Shown in pieces: positions 8,981 to 18,593 of a stretch of DNA of 64,000 nucleotides (positions within the stretch are counted from its first letter, which is position 1; each line of letters starts with the position of its first letter). The notes below the pieces were generated by a model. It searched no databases and had not been told where the DNA came from. It was given only the letters and a program-made list of their open reading frames with translations. Origin of the DNA: Lachnospiraceae bacterium (lineage in GTDB: Bacteria > Bacillota > Clostridia > Lachnospirales > Lachnospiraceae); the NCBI GenBank assembly GCA_017525525.1, contig JAFXSQ010000011.1, forward strand, positions 1 through 64,000, written 5' to 3'. The position numbers and the translations under genes are program-made.

Positions 8981-9082
8981 ATGAGAACACTGATAAAGAT
9001 TATGTTTTTTCCTATAGTGATCCCAATTAAGATTGCAAAAGAGGTTTTAGATTGGCTTTTTATCTTTATGTTTTTTGAATAA
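8981..9082 (+). CDS. small hydrophobic peptide (33 residues)
   Basis: A very short frame, mostly hydrophobic (one membrane-like stretch: IMFFPIVIPIKIA, then WLFIFMFFE). AGAAAGGA lies about 10-15 bases before the ATG. Its stop overlaps an AAGGAG that serves the next small gene, suggesting a two-gene unit. It could be a membrane-active peptide. Protein-level support is absent. Confidence 0.35.
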   Translation: MRTLIKIMFFPIVIPIKIAKEVLDWLFIFMFFE

Positions 9083-9096
9083 GGAGTTAAGGATCA

Positions 9097-9216
9097 ATGT
9101 TAAAAAGGATTAGGCATTGGCTGAAGCCACATAAAAATTGCAGATCATGCTGCTTGTGCTGCAGGTTTTACAATGAGTGCAGCAGAGATTTCAAGATAAG
9201 AAGGAAAAGACTTTAA
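9097..9216 (+). CDS. small cysteine-rich basic protein (39 residues)
   Basis: 39 residues with the Cys pattern CRSCCLCCRFYNEC, flanked by basic residues (MLKRIRHWLKPHKN and KIRRKRL). AAGGAG lies about 10 bases upstream of the ATG. The arrangement suggests a metal-binding knuckle. It sits between the conjugation module and the defence operon, as small orphan genes often do in such elements. No family is recognised. Confidence 0.4.
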   Translation: MLKRIRHWLKPHKNCRSCCLCCRFYNECSRDFKIRRKRL

Positions 9217-9221
9217 AAAAA

Positions 9222-9257
9222 TAGATGTCCCTTTATGTCATCTTGTGATATAATGTC
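9222..9257 (+). promoter_or_regulatory. promoter and probable operator of the WYL/DISARM operon
   Basis: A consensus TATAAT (9249-9254) lies 45 bases before the WYL gene, with a poor -35. The pentamer ATGTC occurs three times (9225, 9235, 9253). The first two are exactly 10 bases apart and the third overlaps the -10. Outer arms AATAGA/TCTATT also face each other here. This fits an operator for the WYL protein just downstream, by inference. Confidence 0.5.
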
Positions 9258-9299
9258 TATTGTGCAACAGTGCATGCTTATTTATTTGGAGGACACAAG

Positions 9300-10292
9300 A
9301 TGGCTCGAAGCGAGAATATGCGTTTGAAGTTATTGTTCTTATCGAAGATTCTTCAGGAACAAACAGATGAAGAACACCCAATCACTATGCCGGAGATAAT
9401 AGAAGAACTAGGCAAGTATGATATAGGGGCAAACAGGAAGAGTCTTTATGAAGATTTAGAAGCTCTTCGTATGTATGGACTGGATGTGGTTAAAGACAGA
9501 AGAGGCCCACAGACATATTACTATCTTGGAAATCGAGATTTTCAACTCGCAGAATTAAAGTTCTTGGTGGATGCTATAGAGTCTTCCAAGTTTATCACGG
9601 AAAGAAAAGCAGATGAGCTTATAAAGAAGCTTTGCCATACCGTGAGCACATATGACGCAAAGCTTTTAAAGCGCGGCGTGTCTGTTTCCGGACGTGTGCG
9701 TAATATGAACGAAAGTATATACTATACAATCGATGTTATTCATAACGCCATGAACGAAAACAAGCAGATTAAGTTCCGTTACTTCAGATGGAATGTAAAT
9801 GGCAAGGCTGAGTATCGCAGGAACGGCGACTTTTATGAAGTGAGCCCATGGATGCTTATACTTGATGACGAAAAGTACTATCTGGTTGCTTATGATATCG
9901 AGGAAAAGATATTTAAGCATTACCGTGTAGACAAGATGCGGGATGTGCAGCAGTCCGTGAAGAAACGTAACGGAGCAACCGAATTTAAAAAACAAAACAA
10001 GACAATGTATACACAACAACACTTCCGCATGTTTGGTGGGGATGTTGAAACTGTAACCCTGCGATGCAAGAACGAATTATCCAATGTAATAATAGATCAG
10101 TTTGGCAAAGATGTGAAACTAATCCCGGTGGATGATGAACACTTTACCGTTAAAGTCGAGGTTGCAGTCAGCAACCAGTTTTTTGGTTGGGTGATTAGCT
10201 TAGGCGATGGGGTGGTTATAGTGACACCTCAGAAAATCAAAAAACAGATGTTGCAAATAGCTCGATTCATTGATTCTACATATATTTCATAG
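9300..10292 (+). CDS. WYL-domain transcriptional regulator
   Basis: 330 residues. A winged helix-turn-helix (about 1-75, with GANRKSLYEDLEALRMYGLDVV) is followed by a WYL domain (about 130-240, with SPWMLILDDEKYYLVAYD) and a C-terminal WYL-associated domain (about 240-330). Such regulators commonly stand at the head of BREX, DISARM and related islands, usually as repressors. The ATG with GGAGG 6 bases before it was chosen over a start 30 bases upstream. The first methylase gene begins 34 bases after the stop, so the regulator probably controls its own transcript and the whole defence operon. The ligand is unknown. Confidence 0.85.
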   Translation: MARSENMRLKLLFLSKILQEQTDEEHPITMPEIIEELGKYDIGANRKSLYEDLEALRMYGLDVVKDRRGPQTYYYLGNRDFQLAELKFLVDAIESSKFITERKADELIKKLCHTVSTYDAKLLKRGVSVSGRVRNMNESIYYTIDVIHNAMNENKQIKFRYFRWNVNGKAEYRRNGDFYEVSPWMLILDDEKYYLVAYDIEEKIFKHYRVDKMRDVQQSVKKRNGATEFKKQNKTMYTQQHFRMFGGDVETVTLRCKNELSNVIIDQFGKDVKLIPVDDEHFTVKVEVAVSNQFFGWVISLGDGVVIVTPQKIKKQMLQIARFIDSTYIS

Positions 10293-10326
10293 AGTTTGAG
10301 CTTTAAATATACAATGAGGTTGAGAA

Positions 10327-11625
10327 ATGCTGATAGATGAAAAGCAATATGGGTATAGTTTTATAGATTTATTTGCAGGGGCAGGTGGTCTGTCTGAGGG
10401 ATTCCTCCAGGCAGGGTTTAAGCCGGTTGCCCATGTTGAAATGAATGAATTTGCAGCTAGAACGCTTGAGACAAGAAGTGCCTACTACTATTTGAAGGGC
10501 ACTGATAATCTTGCAATATACAAAAAGTATATGCAGGGAAAAATGACGCGCGATGAACTGATGAAAAACATCCCGGCGTCCATCATAAAAACAATTATCA
10601 ACGAGACCATGTCGGATGAAACGCTCCCCTCGATTTTTAAAACAATCGACGGAATCATGAAAATCCGGGGTATTAAAACGGTTGATGTTATCGTTGGCGG
10701 ACCGCCTTGCCAAGCGTACTCCCTTGTCGGGAGAGCCCAGAGCAGCCATATGGAAGTTCCGATGGAGGAAGATCCCCGTAATTATCTTTATAAGCTTTAT
10801 GCCAGATTTTTGAAACGCTATCAGCCAAGAATGTTTGTGTTTGAGAATGTCACAGGTATCGAATCGGCAAACGGCGGTACGACATGGAAGAACATTCAGA
10901 AGTATCTTAAGCGCGTAGGATATGAGATCGAGTGCCGTGAGCAGAATGCCCATACGTTTGGAGTTCTTCAGAACAGGCGAAGGATGATTATTGTCGGCTG
11001 GCTTAAAGGCAGCGACCTGAAATACCCGGATTTTCTGGAAATTAAAACAGATGCTGTTGTAAACGACCTATTCAAGGATCTTCCGGTACTTCATCCCGGC
11101 GAGAGCGATGACAAATATGCCAGGACGAAAGCCAGCAGATATGTTACCGATAACGGAATAAGGACAACAGATGATGTTCTGACACTCCACAACTGCCGCC
11201 CGAACATAGACCGCGACATCAAGATCTACAGGAGAGCAGTAGAGCTGTGGAACGATGGGCATAAGAGGCTCAACTATAATGACTTGCCGGATGAACTGAA
11301 AACTCATAAGAACCGCCACTCATTTGTTGACAGGTTCAAGGTTGTGGAGGGTGATGAACCGTGCTGCCATACCATACTGGCGCACTTGTCCAAGGACGGC
11401 CACTATTTTATTCATCCGGATATCGAACAGAACAGATCCATTACTGTCCGTGAGGCAGCAAGGATACAGTCGTTCCCGGACAGCTATTTCTTTGAAGGAC
11501 CGAGAACATCCCAGTTTGTGCAGATCGGGAACGCGGTCCCTCCCATGATGGCAAAGGGAATAGCAATAGGTATCTTCGAACAGTTATACAAAGGAGTTTC
11601 TGATGGAGAGCAACCTACTTCTTGA
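10327..11625 (+). CDS. drmMII: C5-cytosine DNA methyltransferase, DrmMII-like
   Basis: 432 residues. Canonical 5-methylcytosine methylase motifs are in order: I (FIDLFAGAGGLSEGF, about 12-26), IV (GGPPCQAYS, catalytic Cys about 129), VI (FENV, about 170), VIII (QNRRRMIIVGW, about 216), and IX/X at the end (REAARIQSFP and QIGNAVPPMMAKGIA). About 100 residues are inserted between motifs I and IV. It would methylate host DNA so that the restriction part ignores it. In published DISARM, this methylase marks class 2, where it accompanies drmE; here drmE is absent and drmD is present. Its 3' end overlaps the next gene by 23 bases. Confidence 0.85.
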   Translation: MLIDEKQYGYSFIDLFAGAGGLSEGFLQAGFKPVAHVEMNEFAARTLETRSAYYYLKGTDNLAIYKKYMQGKMTRDELMKNIPASIIKTIINETMSDETLPSIFKTIDGIMKIRGIKTVDVIVGGPPCQAYSLVGRAQSSHMEVPMEEDPRNYLYKLYARFLKRYQPRMFVFENVTGIESANGGTTWKNIQKYLKRVGYEIECREQNAHTFGVLQNRRRMIIVGWLKGSDLKYPDFLEIKTDAVVNDLFKDLPVLHPGESDDKYARTKASRYVTDNGIRTTDDVLTLHNCRPNIDRDIKIYRRAVELWNDGHKRLNYNDLPDELKTHKNRHSFVDRFKVVEGDEPCCHTILAHLSKDGHYFIHPDIEQNRSITVREAARIQSFPDSYFFEGPRTSQFVQIGNAVPPMMAKGIAIGIFEQLYKGVSDGEQPTS

Positions 11626-14221
11626 GCAATTCAGCAGATATAAAAAGCTGGAACTTGAGGCATCACCGTTTCACTTCCTGCTGGATGCAAACATTGAACT
11701 GAATCCGCACCAGATCAATGCGTTCTGCGCAGCCATTCAGGCATTGAAAACAGGCGGCATTGTTCTGGCAGACGAGGTTGGTCTCGGAAAAACAATCGAG
11801 GCCGGTCTTGTGCTGAAGTATGTGATCGAATCAGGTGCAAAAAAAATATTGATTGCCCTTCCGGCATCGCTGCGGAAACAGTGGGAGCTGGAACTTGAGG
11901 ACAAGTTTGGCCTGGAGTCCGTTATTCTTGACAGGTTTACAGTCGAAAAAGATAAAGAAGAATGGCGTAAAAGGCTGACGGGCAACAAGAAAGTCAGGAT
12001 AGTTCTGACCTCTTATGATTACTCATCGAAACTGATGAAACGGTTCCCGGAAGTAAAGTGGGACTTCCTCATCATCGATGAGGCGCATAACCTCAGAAAT
12101 GTGTTTCATGGCACAAAGAGAGCGAAGAACCTGTATGAGCTGTCGAAGGGAATACCGAAAATCCTCCTGACGGCAACTCCGCTGCAGAATTCACTTACAG
12201 ACCTTCACGGCTTGATTTCATTCATTGATCCAAGAATTTTTGGCAGTGAGAAGGTTTTCAATAAACGCTACATCGAGGGTGAGGATTACTCAGACCTGAA
12301 ACGGGAGCTGTCCCCTGTCCTTTACAGGACGCTCCGCAGAGATGTGGCGAAGTATATGAATTTCAAGAAAAGAATCTGCCGGACGGTGGACTTTACTCTG
12401 TCGACAGATGAGATAGAGTTGTATCAGCGCGTAAATGACTTTTTGAAAAGAGACCTGCTGTATTCCATACCGTCATCAAACCGCAGCCTGATCATACTCG
12501 TTATCAGAAAACTGCTTTCATCCTCCAGCTTTGCTCTGATAGAGACCTTTGAAGTGTTGAAGGCCAGACTGGAGAAATTAAAGGAAGGCAGTAAGTCGGC
12601 AAACGCCCAGGAAGGCTTTGACCTTTTCTGGAGCTTTGTTGAAGATGAGATTGACGAATCCGGGTTTGAAGAAACTGAGGATGAAGATACCATCATCCAG
12701 AAGCAGTATATCCAATCGGAGCTGGATGAGGTCAACACGATTATAGATGTCTCAAAACGGATTAAGTCCAATGCCAAGGTGCTGGCACTTAAATCCGCAG
12801 TTAAGATTGCATTCGACTACCAGAAGGAACAGGGCATCTCACAGAAGGTTGTGGTATTCACAGAGTCGAAACGAACACAGAAATACATAGCGGCGGAACT
12901 CAGAAAGACTGGGTTTGAAGATGAAGATATTCTTCTGTTCAATGGCGACTTCGATGACGCCATGACGAAAGAAATATACAGGACATGGCAGGTTAAGAAC
13001 TTCGGGAATGTGAACTATGGAAGAAGCGTGGAGTACAAGCACGCCATTGTGGACTATTTCCGAAACAACGCCAAAGTGCTGATATGCACGGACGCAGGTT
13101 CTGAAGGTCTGAACCTTCAGTTCTGCAACACAATTATTAACTATGACCTGCCCTGGAATCCGATGAAAATAGAGCAGAGGATTGGACGTTGCCATCGTTA
13201 CGGGCAGGAGCATGATGTTGTTGCAATAAACCTTCTCAACACACAGAACGCCGCAGACCAGCGTGTCTATGAAATCCTGTCAAAGAAGTTTGAATTGTTC
13301 GAGGGCGTTTTCGGTGCTTCCGATATTGCGCTCGGTGCCCTAGAATCAGGAACCAGCTTTGAGAAAATGGTTCTTGAGATTTATCAGAGCTGTGACACCA
13401 CAGCGGAATTCAAAAAGGCTTTTGATAAACTGGATCGGAAGCTGAATGCCAAACGGGATAAAAAAACGCGGGAGCTGCGTACACTTTTGCTTACAGAAAG
13501 CAGCGGTGCAAAGGAACAGGCGCTGGAGGCGACCAAGGCCGACATCGCCCGTTATCTCCGGCAGGTCGAGTACTGGAACAAGGTCAGCGAACCCGAAGTG
13601 GATGGCGGTCTGCATTACTGGAAAGTGGATAACTGGGGCATGAGGATACTCGGTTCCCACGGTCTACTGTTTGTTGGTGCCTTCTGTGATTCGGGAAATC
13701 TGCTGTTCCCTGTCTTATTGCTATGTGATGAGAATGGTGAATATATAGACTTTGATGAGGAGGAGCTTGTCCCGGCGCTTGAAAAGATTGACGATATGGA
13801 TGTCAAGTACTTCACACCGACGGAGTCGGAAATGAAGTTGTACCAGAGACTTTATGATGACCTGACAGCAGAAATGCTCAAGCGTTTTCGGGAGCAGGCA
13901 GAGCCAGTCAAGGAATACAACAGAAGGAAAATCGAAAACTGGGAGCGAATCCAAATGGAGCAGCTGGTGGCAAGCTACCAGGAAATGAATGCGGAAATTG
14001 AAGCCATGAGGGAACAGGAGCGGGCTTCGGACAACTTTTATGAAAAGATAGACATTCGCAAGAAGATAAGTGAAAAGGCCAAGGCACTGGAAAAGCTCCA
14101 AGAGTCCTTCCACAAGAAGGAATCGGACTTCAAGGTTGCGGGGGAACAGGAAATCGCAGAGTTTAACAAACAGTTCGATATTAACCCGATTTTACTGGTT
14201 AACATCGTACTGAAATTTTAA
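11603..14221 (+). CDS. drmD: SNF2-family helicase, DrmD-like
   Basis: 872 residues. A SNF2-type ATPase: Walker A DEVGLGKT (about 58-65), DEAH (about 160-163), motif III-like LLTATPLQNS, and in the second lobe LICTDAGSEGLNLQF with IGRCHRYGQ (about 525-535). The C-terminal 300 residues are helical and charged. DrmD is the hallmark of class 1 DISARM, but here its partner is the C5 methylase. The start codon lies inside the methylase gene, so translation is coupled. Type III mod follows 12 bases after the stop. DrmD itself was named from context; by sequence alone it is a SNF2 helicase of the HepA/RapA-like type. Confidence 0.82.
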   Translation: MESNLLLEQFSRYKKLELEASPFHFLLDANIELNPHQINAFCAAIQALKTGGIVLADEVGLGKTIEAGLVLKYVIESGAKKILIALPASLRKQWELELEDKFGLESVILDRFTVEKDKEEWRKRLTGNKKVRIVLTSYDYSSKLMKRFPEVKWDFLIIDEAHNLRNVFHGTKRAKNLYELSKGIPKILLTATPLQNSLTDLHGLISFIDPRIFGSEKVFNKRYIEGEDYSDLKRELSPVLYRTLRRDVAKYMNFKKRICRTVDFTLSTDEIELYQRVNDFLKRDLLYSIPSSNRSLIILVIRKLLSSSSFALIETFEVLKARLEKLKEGSKSANAQEGFDLFWSFVEDEIDESGFEETEDEDTIIQKQYIQSELDEVNTIIDVSKRIKSNAKVLALKSAVKIAFDYQKEQGISQKVVVFTESKRTQKYIAAELRKTGFEDEDILLFNGDFDDAMTKEIYRTWQVKNFGNVNYGRSVEYKHAIVDYFRNNAKVLICTDAGSEGLNLQFCNTIINYDLPWNPMKIEQRIGRCHRYGQEHDVVAINLLNTQNAADQRVYEILSKKFELFEGVFGASDIALGALESGTSFEKMVLEIYQSCDTTAEFKKAFDKLDRKLNAKRDKKTRELRTLLLTESSGAKEQALEATKADIARYLRQVEYWNKVSEPEVDGGLHYWKVDNWGMRILGSHGLLFVGAFCDSGNLLFPVLLLCDENGEYIDFDEEELVPALEKIDDMDVKYFTPTESEMKLYQRLYDDLTAEMLKRFREQAEPVKEYNRRKIENWERIQMEQLVASYQEMNAEIEAMREQERASDNFYEKIDIRKKISEKAKALEKLQESFHKKESDFKVAGEQEIAEFNKQFDINPILLVNIVLKF

Positions 14222-14233
14222 GGAGAATTGATT

Positions 14234-15931
14234 ATGCAGAAGACAGGAAGACTGGAATTGACATGGGTGGGCAAATACGATGAGCCTGTAGTTGAACCGA
14301 GAATTTTGCTTGAAGACAAGGAGAAATCCTATGGAGACCATAAGAGCGAGAATATGTTGATTCATGGAGATAACCTTATAGCCTTGCAAGCATTACAGCA
14401 GGATTTTTCAGGAAGAATCAAATGCATTTACATTGATCCGCCATATAATACGGGAAGTGCATTTGAACACTATGATGATAATCTTGAACATAGTATTTGG
14501 TTGTCTCTTATGAAAAAGCGTCTGGTTCTACTTCGTGAATTACTATCGGAAGACGGCACAATATGGATTCAAATAGATGATGAAGAGCAGGCATATTTGA
14601 AGGTGCTTTGTGACGAAGTGTTTGGGCGCGGAAATTTTATCAATATGATTTCTGTTAATATGAAGAATATTGCTGGGGTGTCAGGTGGCGGAGAAGACAA
14701 GAGACTAAAGAAAAATTGTGAGTATATTTTGGTTTACGCAAAAGAGTATTCTCTTCTGCCCCTGTTCAATGGACCATATTCATATACGGAAATGTCGGAA
14801 CTTGTTCAGCAGTACATCGATGAAGGAAAAAGCTGGAAATACACAACGGTTCTTCTTAACCCAGGTGAGAAGGAATACTATGGCTCTACTGTAGATGGCG
14901 ATGGTAACGAAATAAAAGTGTTTCTGAGGAAAAAACCGGAAATGCTGTCTATCAAACAGGTGGCAACAAGAGATGGAATTACTGAGAAAGAGGCATATAA
15001 GAAATACGGTATAAGCATTTTCCAAACAACAAACGCACAAAGTTCCATTAGAACAAGGGTGATGGATTATCGTGCGGAAGAAGGCATCGAAGAGGATCTG
15101 ATTTCAATCGAGTATGTACCAAAAACTGGGAAAAACAGAGGAAAGGTATATGAACAGTTTTATAAGGGCGATAAATGTAGATTGTTTGTTTGGCTCAGAG
15201 ATACATCCGAGGTTATTGATGGTGAATTGTACAAGAAGGATTTGCAAGGCACTTATTGGGATATGAATGCATGGATGAAAAATCTGACCAAAGAAGGCTC
15301 TGTAGAATTTGGTAGTGGCAAAAAACCAGAGCAGCTTGTTCGGCAAATCATAGAAATGACAACAACCGAAAATGAATGGGTACTTGATTCCTTTCTCGGT
15401 TCTGGGACGACAGCCGCTGTAGCCACAAAACTGAATAGAAAATGGATAGGTGTGGAACTGGGAGAACAAGCATATACTCACTGCAAGCCGAGACTCGATC
15501 GTGTAATTGATGGGAATGATTCTGGCGGCATTACTAAAATTGTTGATTGGCAAGGTGGCGGCGGATATCATTTCTACGAGCTGGCACCAAGCCTTCTGGT
15601 AAAAAACGAAAAGCTGCCGGTTTACCAGATAAATCCCTCATATACCTTTGAGATGCTCTGTGAGGCCATATGCAAGATTGAGGGGTTCCGCTACAAGCCG
15701 CAGGATGTGTTCCACGGACATTCATCCGAAAAACGGTTCATTCACATCACTACGGAATTCATAAATGCGGGATATATGAAATCGCTGTCTGCAAGACTAG
15801 CAGAAGGTCAGTCACTTCTGATCTACGGAACAAAGATACAGTCGGATATGATTCTGCCCGATAACATCGAGGTCAAGAAGATACCGAAGGATCTGTTGGA
15901 CAAGTGCGATTTTGAAAGTGAGGTACGGTAA
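14234..15931 (+). CDS. mod: type III restriction-modification methylase (Mod), N6-adenine
   Basis: 565 residues. A beta-class amino-methyltransferase order: the catalytic DPPYNTG (about 68-74) precedes the SAM-binding FLGSGTT (about 386-392). A recognition region lies between them. The C-terminal 110 residues add an alpha/beta segment outside the catalytic core. In type III systems Mod sets the target sequence and works with Res. ATG with AGGAGA 7 bases upstream is chosen; a TTG two codons earlier is less likely. It is separated from res by one base. In class 1 DISARM this slot is held by the adenine methylase DrmMI, so Mod may be its functional replacement. Confidence 0.85.
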   Translation: MQKTGRLELTWVGKYDEPVVEPRILLEDKEKSYGDHKSENMLIHGDNLIALQALQQDFSGRIKCIYIDPPYNTGSAFEHYDDNLEHSIWLSLMKKRLVLLRELLSEDGTIWIQIDDEEQAYLKVLCDEVFGRGNFINMISVNMKNIAGVSGGGEDKRLKKNCEYILVYAKEYSLLPLFNGPYSYTEMSELVQQYIDEGKSWKYTTVLLNPGEKEYYGSTVDGDGNEIKVFLRKKPEMLSIKQVATRDGITEKEAYKKYGISIFQTTNAQSSIRTRVMDYRAEEGIEEDLISIEYVPKTGKNRGKVYEQFYKGDKCRLFVWLRDTSEVIDGELYKKDLQGTYWDMNAWMKNLTKEGSVEFGSGKKPEQLVRQIIEMTTTENEWVLDSFLGSGTTAAVATKLNRKWIGVELGEQAYTHCKPRLDRVIDGNDSGGITKIVDWQGGGGYHFYELAPSLLVKNEKLPVYQINPSYTFEMLCEAICKIEGFRYKPQDVFHGHSSEKRFIHITTEFINAGYMKSLSARLAEGQSLLIYGTKIQSDMILPDNIEVKKIPKDLLDKCDFESEVR

Positions 15932-15932
15932 T

Positions 15933-18593
15933 ATGTCTGAGACAGTAAACAAGATCAAATATGCCATGAGCTTGAGAACTCCCCAAGAGGAGGCTCTCTC
16001 ATACCTTGATGCCATCACATCACGCTGCGATTATAAAAAAGACGGCAAGGAAACCATTGAGGCGGCGGCAACCGAATACTGCGAAAAGCAGCGGAAAGTG
16101 AACTCGTTATTCGACTTTCCGTCATTTTGCTATGCAATGGCAACAGGTATAGGAAAGACCCGTCTTATGGGTGCCTGCATTTACTATCTGTACAAGACAA
16201 AGGGATATAAACATTTCTTTATCCTGGCACCGGGCAACACAATCTATGACAAGCTCCGTAAGGAAACCAATCCGAACCATCCGAAATATATATTTAAGGG
16301 ACTTGAAGCAGAGATGGGCAGACCGAAGGTGTATGACGGGGAAAACTATGATACATATCCCATCAAATATGACCAGATGACCTTGATCATTGAGAAGACC
16401 TCCGACATACAGATTTTCATTTTCAATATCGGGAAGATATTTAACAGCAAGACTGACACGCAGTTCAATTTCCATAAGTTCAAGGAAACGCTGGGTGCTT
16501 CCTTTGCTGATGTCTTGGCGCAATTTGATGACCTTGTTATCTGCATGGATGAGGCTCACCGTTACTATGCTCCGGCATCGATGAAAGCTATCAATTATCT
16601 TAAGCCCGTGCTCGGTCTAGAGTTTACTGCAACACCGAAAAGCACATCAAATGTCATATATGCATACGACCTTGCAAGGGGCGCTGTAGAAGGCTATCTG
16701 AAAATTCCTGTTGTTATGGGACGTTCCAATACTGCAGGATACAGCCAGGAAGATATCGAGGAGATGAAAATCCGTGACGGTCTTACCCTTCACGAGCATC
16801 GTAAGGCAGTGCTTCGCGAGTATTGCAGCGAGAATGACATTGACTATGTAAAACCCATTGTCCTGATTGCGTGCAAGGATACCGACCATGCAAAGAAGAT
16901 TCGTTCTCTTATCGACAGCGATGCCTTTCAGAATGGAAAGTACAAGGGCAAGGTTATAGAGATACATTCAAAACAGACTGGAGAGGAGTCGGAAGAAAAT
17001 ATCCGTCTTTTGCTTTCTATTGAAAGTGCATCAAACCCGGTTGAAATTGTTCTTCATGTCTACAAACTGAAGGAAGGCTGGGATGTGAACAACCTGTTTA
17101 CTATCATTCCGCTTAATGCGGCAAAAAGTGATATCCTCGCCATGCAAACAATTGGTCGTGGTTTGAGACTTCCGTTTGATGAACAAACAGGTAACGAAGA
17201 TTTGGATTCTCTCGATATTGTTGCCCACGATCATTACCGCGAGCTGGTGGATGAGATCAAGAGCAGTGATATTTTCCGTTACAGGGATCTGGACAAGGCC
17301 TCTGTTGAGCCAACGGAAGCTGTGGGAGTTTCTGCTGGTATGGATGACGGTCAGCTTTCTCTGATCGATTTTGCAATTTCGGCATCAGGTGTGAAGTCGT
17401 TTGTAGAGATTGACAACCCCAAAACACAGTTGGAGATTTATCAAGAATATATTAAGAACTTTGTTGCAGCACAGAAGAAAGACAAGAAGACTGATAATCC
17501 GGATCAGTTGACGTTGTTCGATATGTTCCCTGAGTCAACCGAGGGAACTGGTGTTGAAACACCGACTAGAACACAGACCCAGCCTCAGCCTGCCGCAGTG
17601 GGAAAGGGTGACAAGCAGCCTCTTTCTAAAGAAGAGTTTGTAAAGACGGTTACGGAATATTCTGCAAAGGCTATCTCTGTTCCCAAGATTCTGGTGCAGA
17701 CCACTTCCGAGGTGAAGTTCAACCGTTTCGAGGTAAAGAGGACCATTGCTGACTTTGAGGTTGCTATGGCTAAAATTGAGCGTTTTGACGCTATCAACCA
17801 GCAACTGCTTTCTGTTGTAGATGCGCAGATCCTTGAGGTCAATGATGCCATGAACACGCTGGCCTGCATGCTGCTCGATACCATCAGTGAGTTATCTTAT
17901 GATGATGCAGACTTTGTTATTGATGTGGTAGAACAGTACCTTGCGCAGATACCGGGAGATGAGGAGAATAAGCGCCGCATTGTGCGCCGTTATGCTTCCC
18001 TGATTGTTTCCGACATCCGCAAGCAGATTTATGAGCATATGGACAGGAAAACGCAGGATATTCATATCGTTCAGAAGGATCTTATTCTGTTCCGAAGGTT
18101 TGTGAAGAATGTAAAAGATGAAGGCAAGGTGAAATATGACAAGCCTTTCTCTGACAAGAGCAACATAAAAAAGTATCTGTTTACAGGATATAAAAAATCA
18201 TATTATCCGGCGAATGCTTTTGACAGCGATACGGAGCGCCTGTTTTCCATTATACTGGAGGAAGATCCTGATGTTATCCGCTGGATCAAGCCGCCTTTGA
18301 ACCAGCTCGGTCTCTTTTGGAAAGCTGGCCAACAATATAATCCGGATTTTCTCGTTGAAACAACTTCGGGTAAATTTATGGTCGAGGTAAAGGCTACTAA
18401 CGAAGTGAACCAAGAGGAGGTTGTCGCCAAGGCAAGGGAAGGAATCAAGTGGTGTCGGTTCGCATCTACAGCCGATCCCGACCATAAGAAATGGGAATAT
18501 AAGCTGATTTCCGATGACAATGTTCATCCCGGAAACACCTGCAAGTATACACTTGGGACGGCTCATGTCGTGAAGGAGGAGAATAATGGCTGA
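15933..18593 (+). CDS. res: type III restriction helicase-nuclease (Res)
   Basis: 886 residues. Helicase lobe 1: ATGIGKT (about 69-75) and DEAH (about 204-207, MDEAHRYY). Lobe 2: QTIGRGLRLPF (about 405-415). The C-terminal PD-(D/E)XK nuclease reads PDFLV and then FMVEVKA (about 804-822), so the cutting site looks intact. In type III R-M, Res bound to Mod translocates between inversely oriented sites and cuts. ATG with GAGGT 8 bases upstream is chosen over a TTG 21 bases earlier. It overlaps drmA by 8 bases, which ties the R-M pair to the DISARM genes in one transcript. Length is normal for Res. Confidence 0.85.
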   Translation: MSETVNKIKYAMSLRTPQEEALSYLDAITSRCDYKKDGKETIEAAATEYCEKQRKVNSLFDFPSFCYAMATGIGKTRLMGACIYYLYKTKGYKHFFILAPGNTIYDKLRKETNPNHPKYIFKGLEAEMGRPKVYDGENYDTYPIKYDQMTLIIEKTSDIQIFIFNIGKIFNSKTDTQFNFHKFKETLGASFADVLAQFDDLVICMDEAHRYYAPASMKAINYLKPVLGLEFTATPKSTSNVIYAYDLARGAVEGYLKIPVVMGRSNTAGYSQEDIEEMKIRDGLTLHEHRKAVLREYCSENDIDYVKPIVLIACKDTDHAKKIRSLIDSDAFQNGKYKGKVIEIHSKQTGEESEENIRLLLSIESASNPVEIVLHVYKLKEGWDVNNLFTIIPLNAAKSDILAMQTIGRGLRLPFDEQTGNEDLDSLDIVAHDHYRELVDEIKSSDIFRYRDLDKASVEPTEAVGVSAGMDDGQLSLIDFAISASGVKSFVEIDNPKTQLEIYQEYIKNFVAAQKKDKKTDNPDQLTLFDMFPESTEGTGVETPTRTQTQPQPAAVGKGDKQPLSKEEFVKTVTEYSAKAISVPKILVQTTSEVKFNRFEVKRTIADFEVAMAKIERFDAINQQLLSVVDAQILEVNDAMNTLACMLLDTISELSYDDADFVIDVVEQYLAQIPGDEENKRRIVRRYASLIVSDIRKQIYEHMDRKTQDIHIVQKDLILFRRFVKNVKDEGKVKYDKPFSDKSNIKKYLFTGYKKSYYPANAFDSDTERLFSIILEEDPDVIRWIKPPLNQLGLFWKAGQQYNPDFLVETTSGKFMVEVKATNEVNQEEVVAKAREGIKWCRFASTADPDHKKWEYKLISDDNVHPGNTCKYTLGTAHVVKEENNG

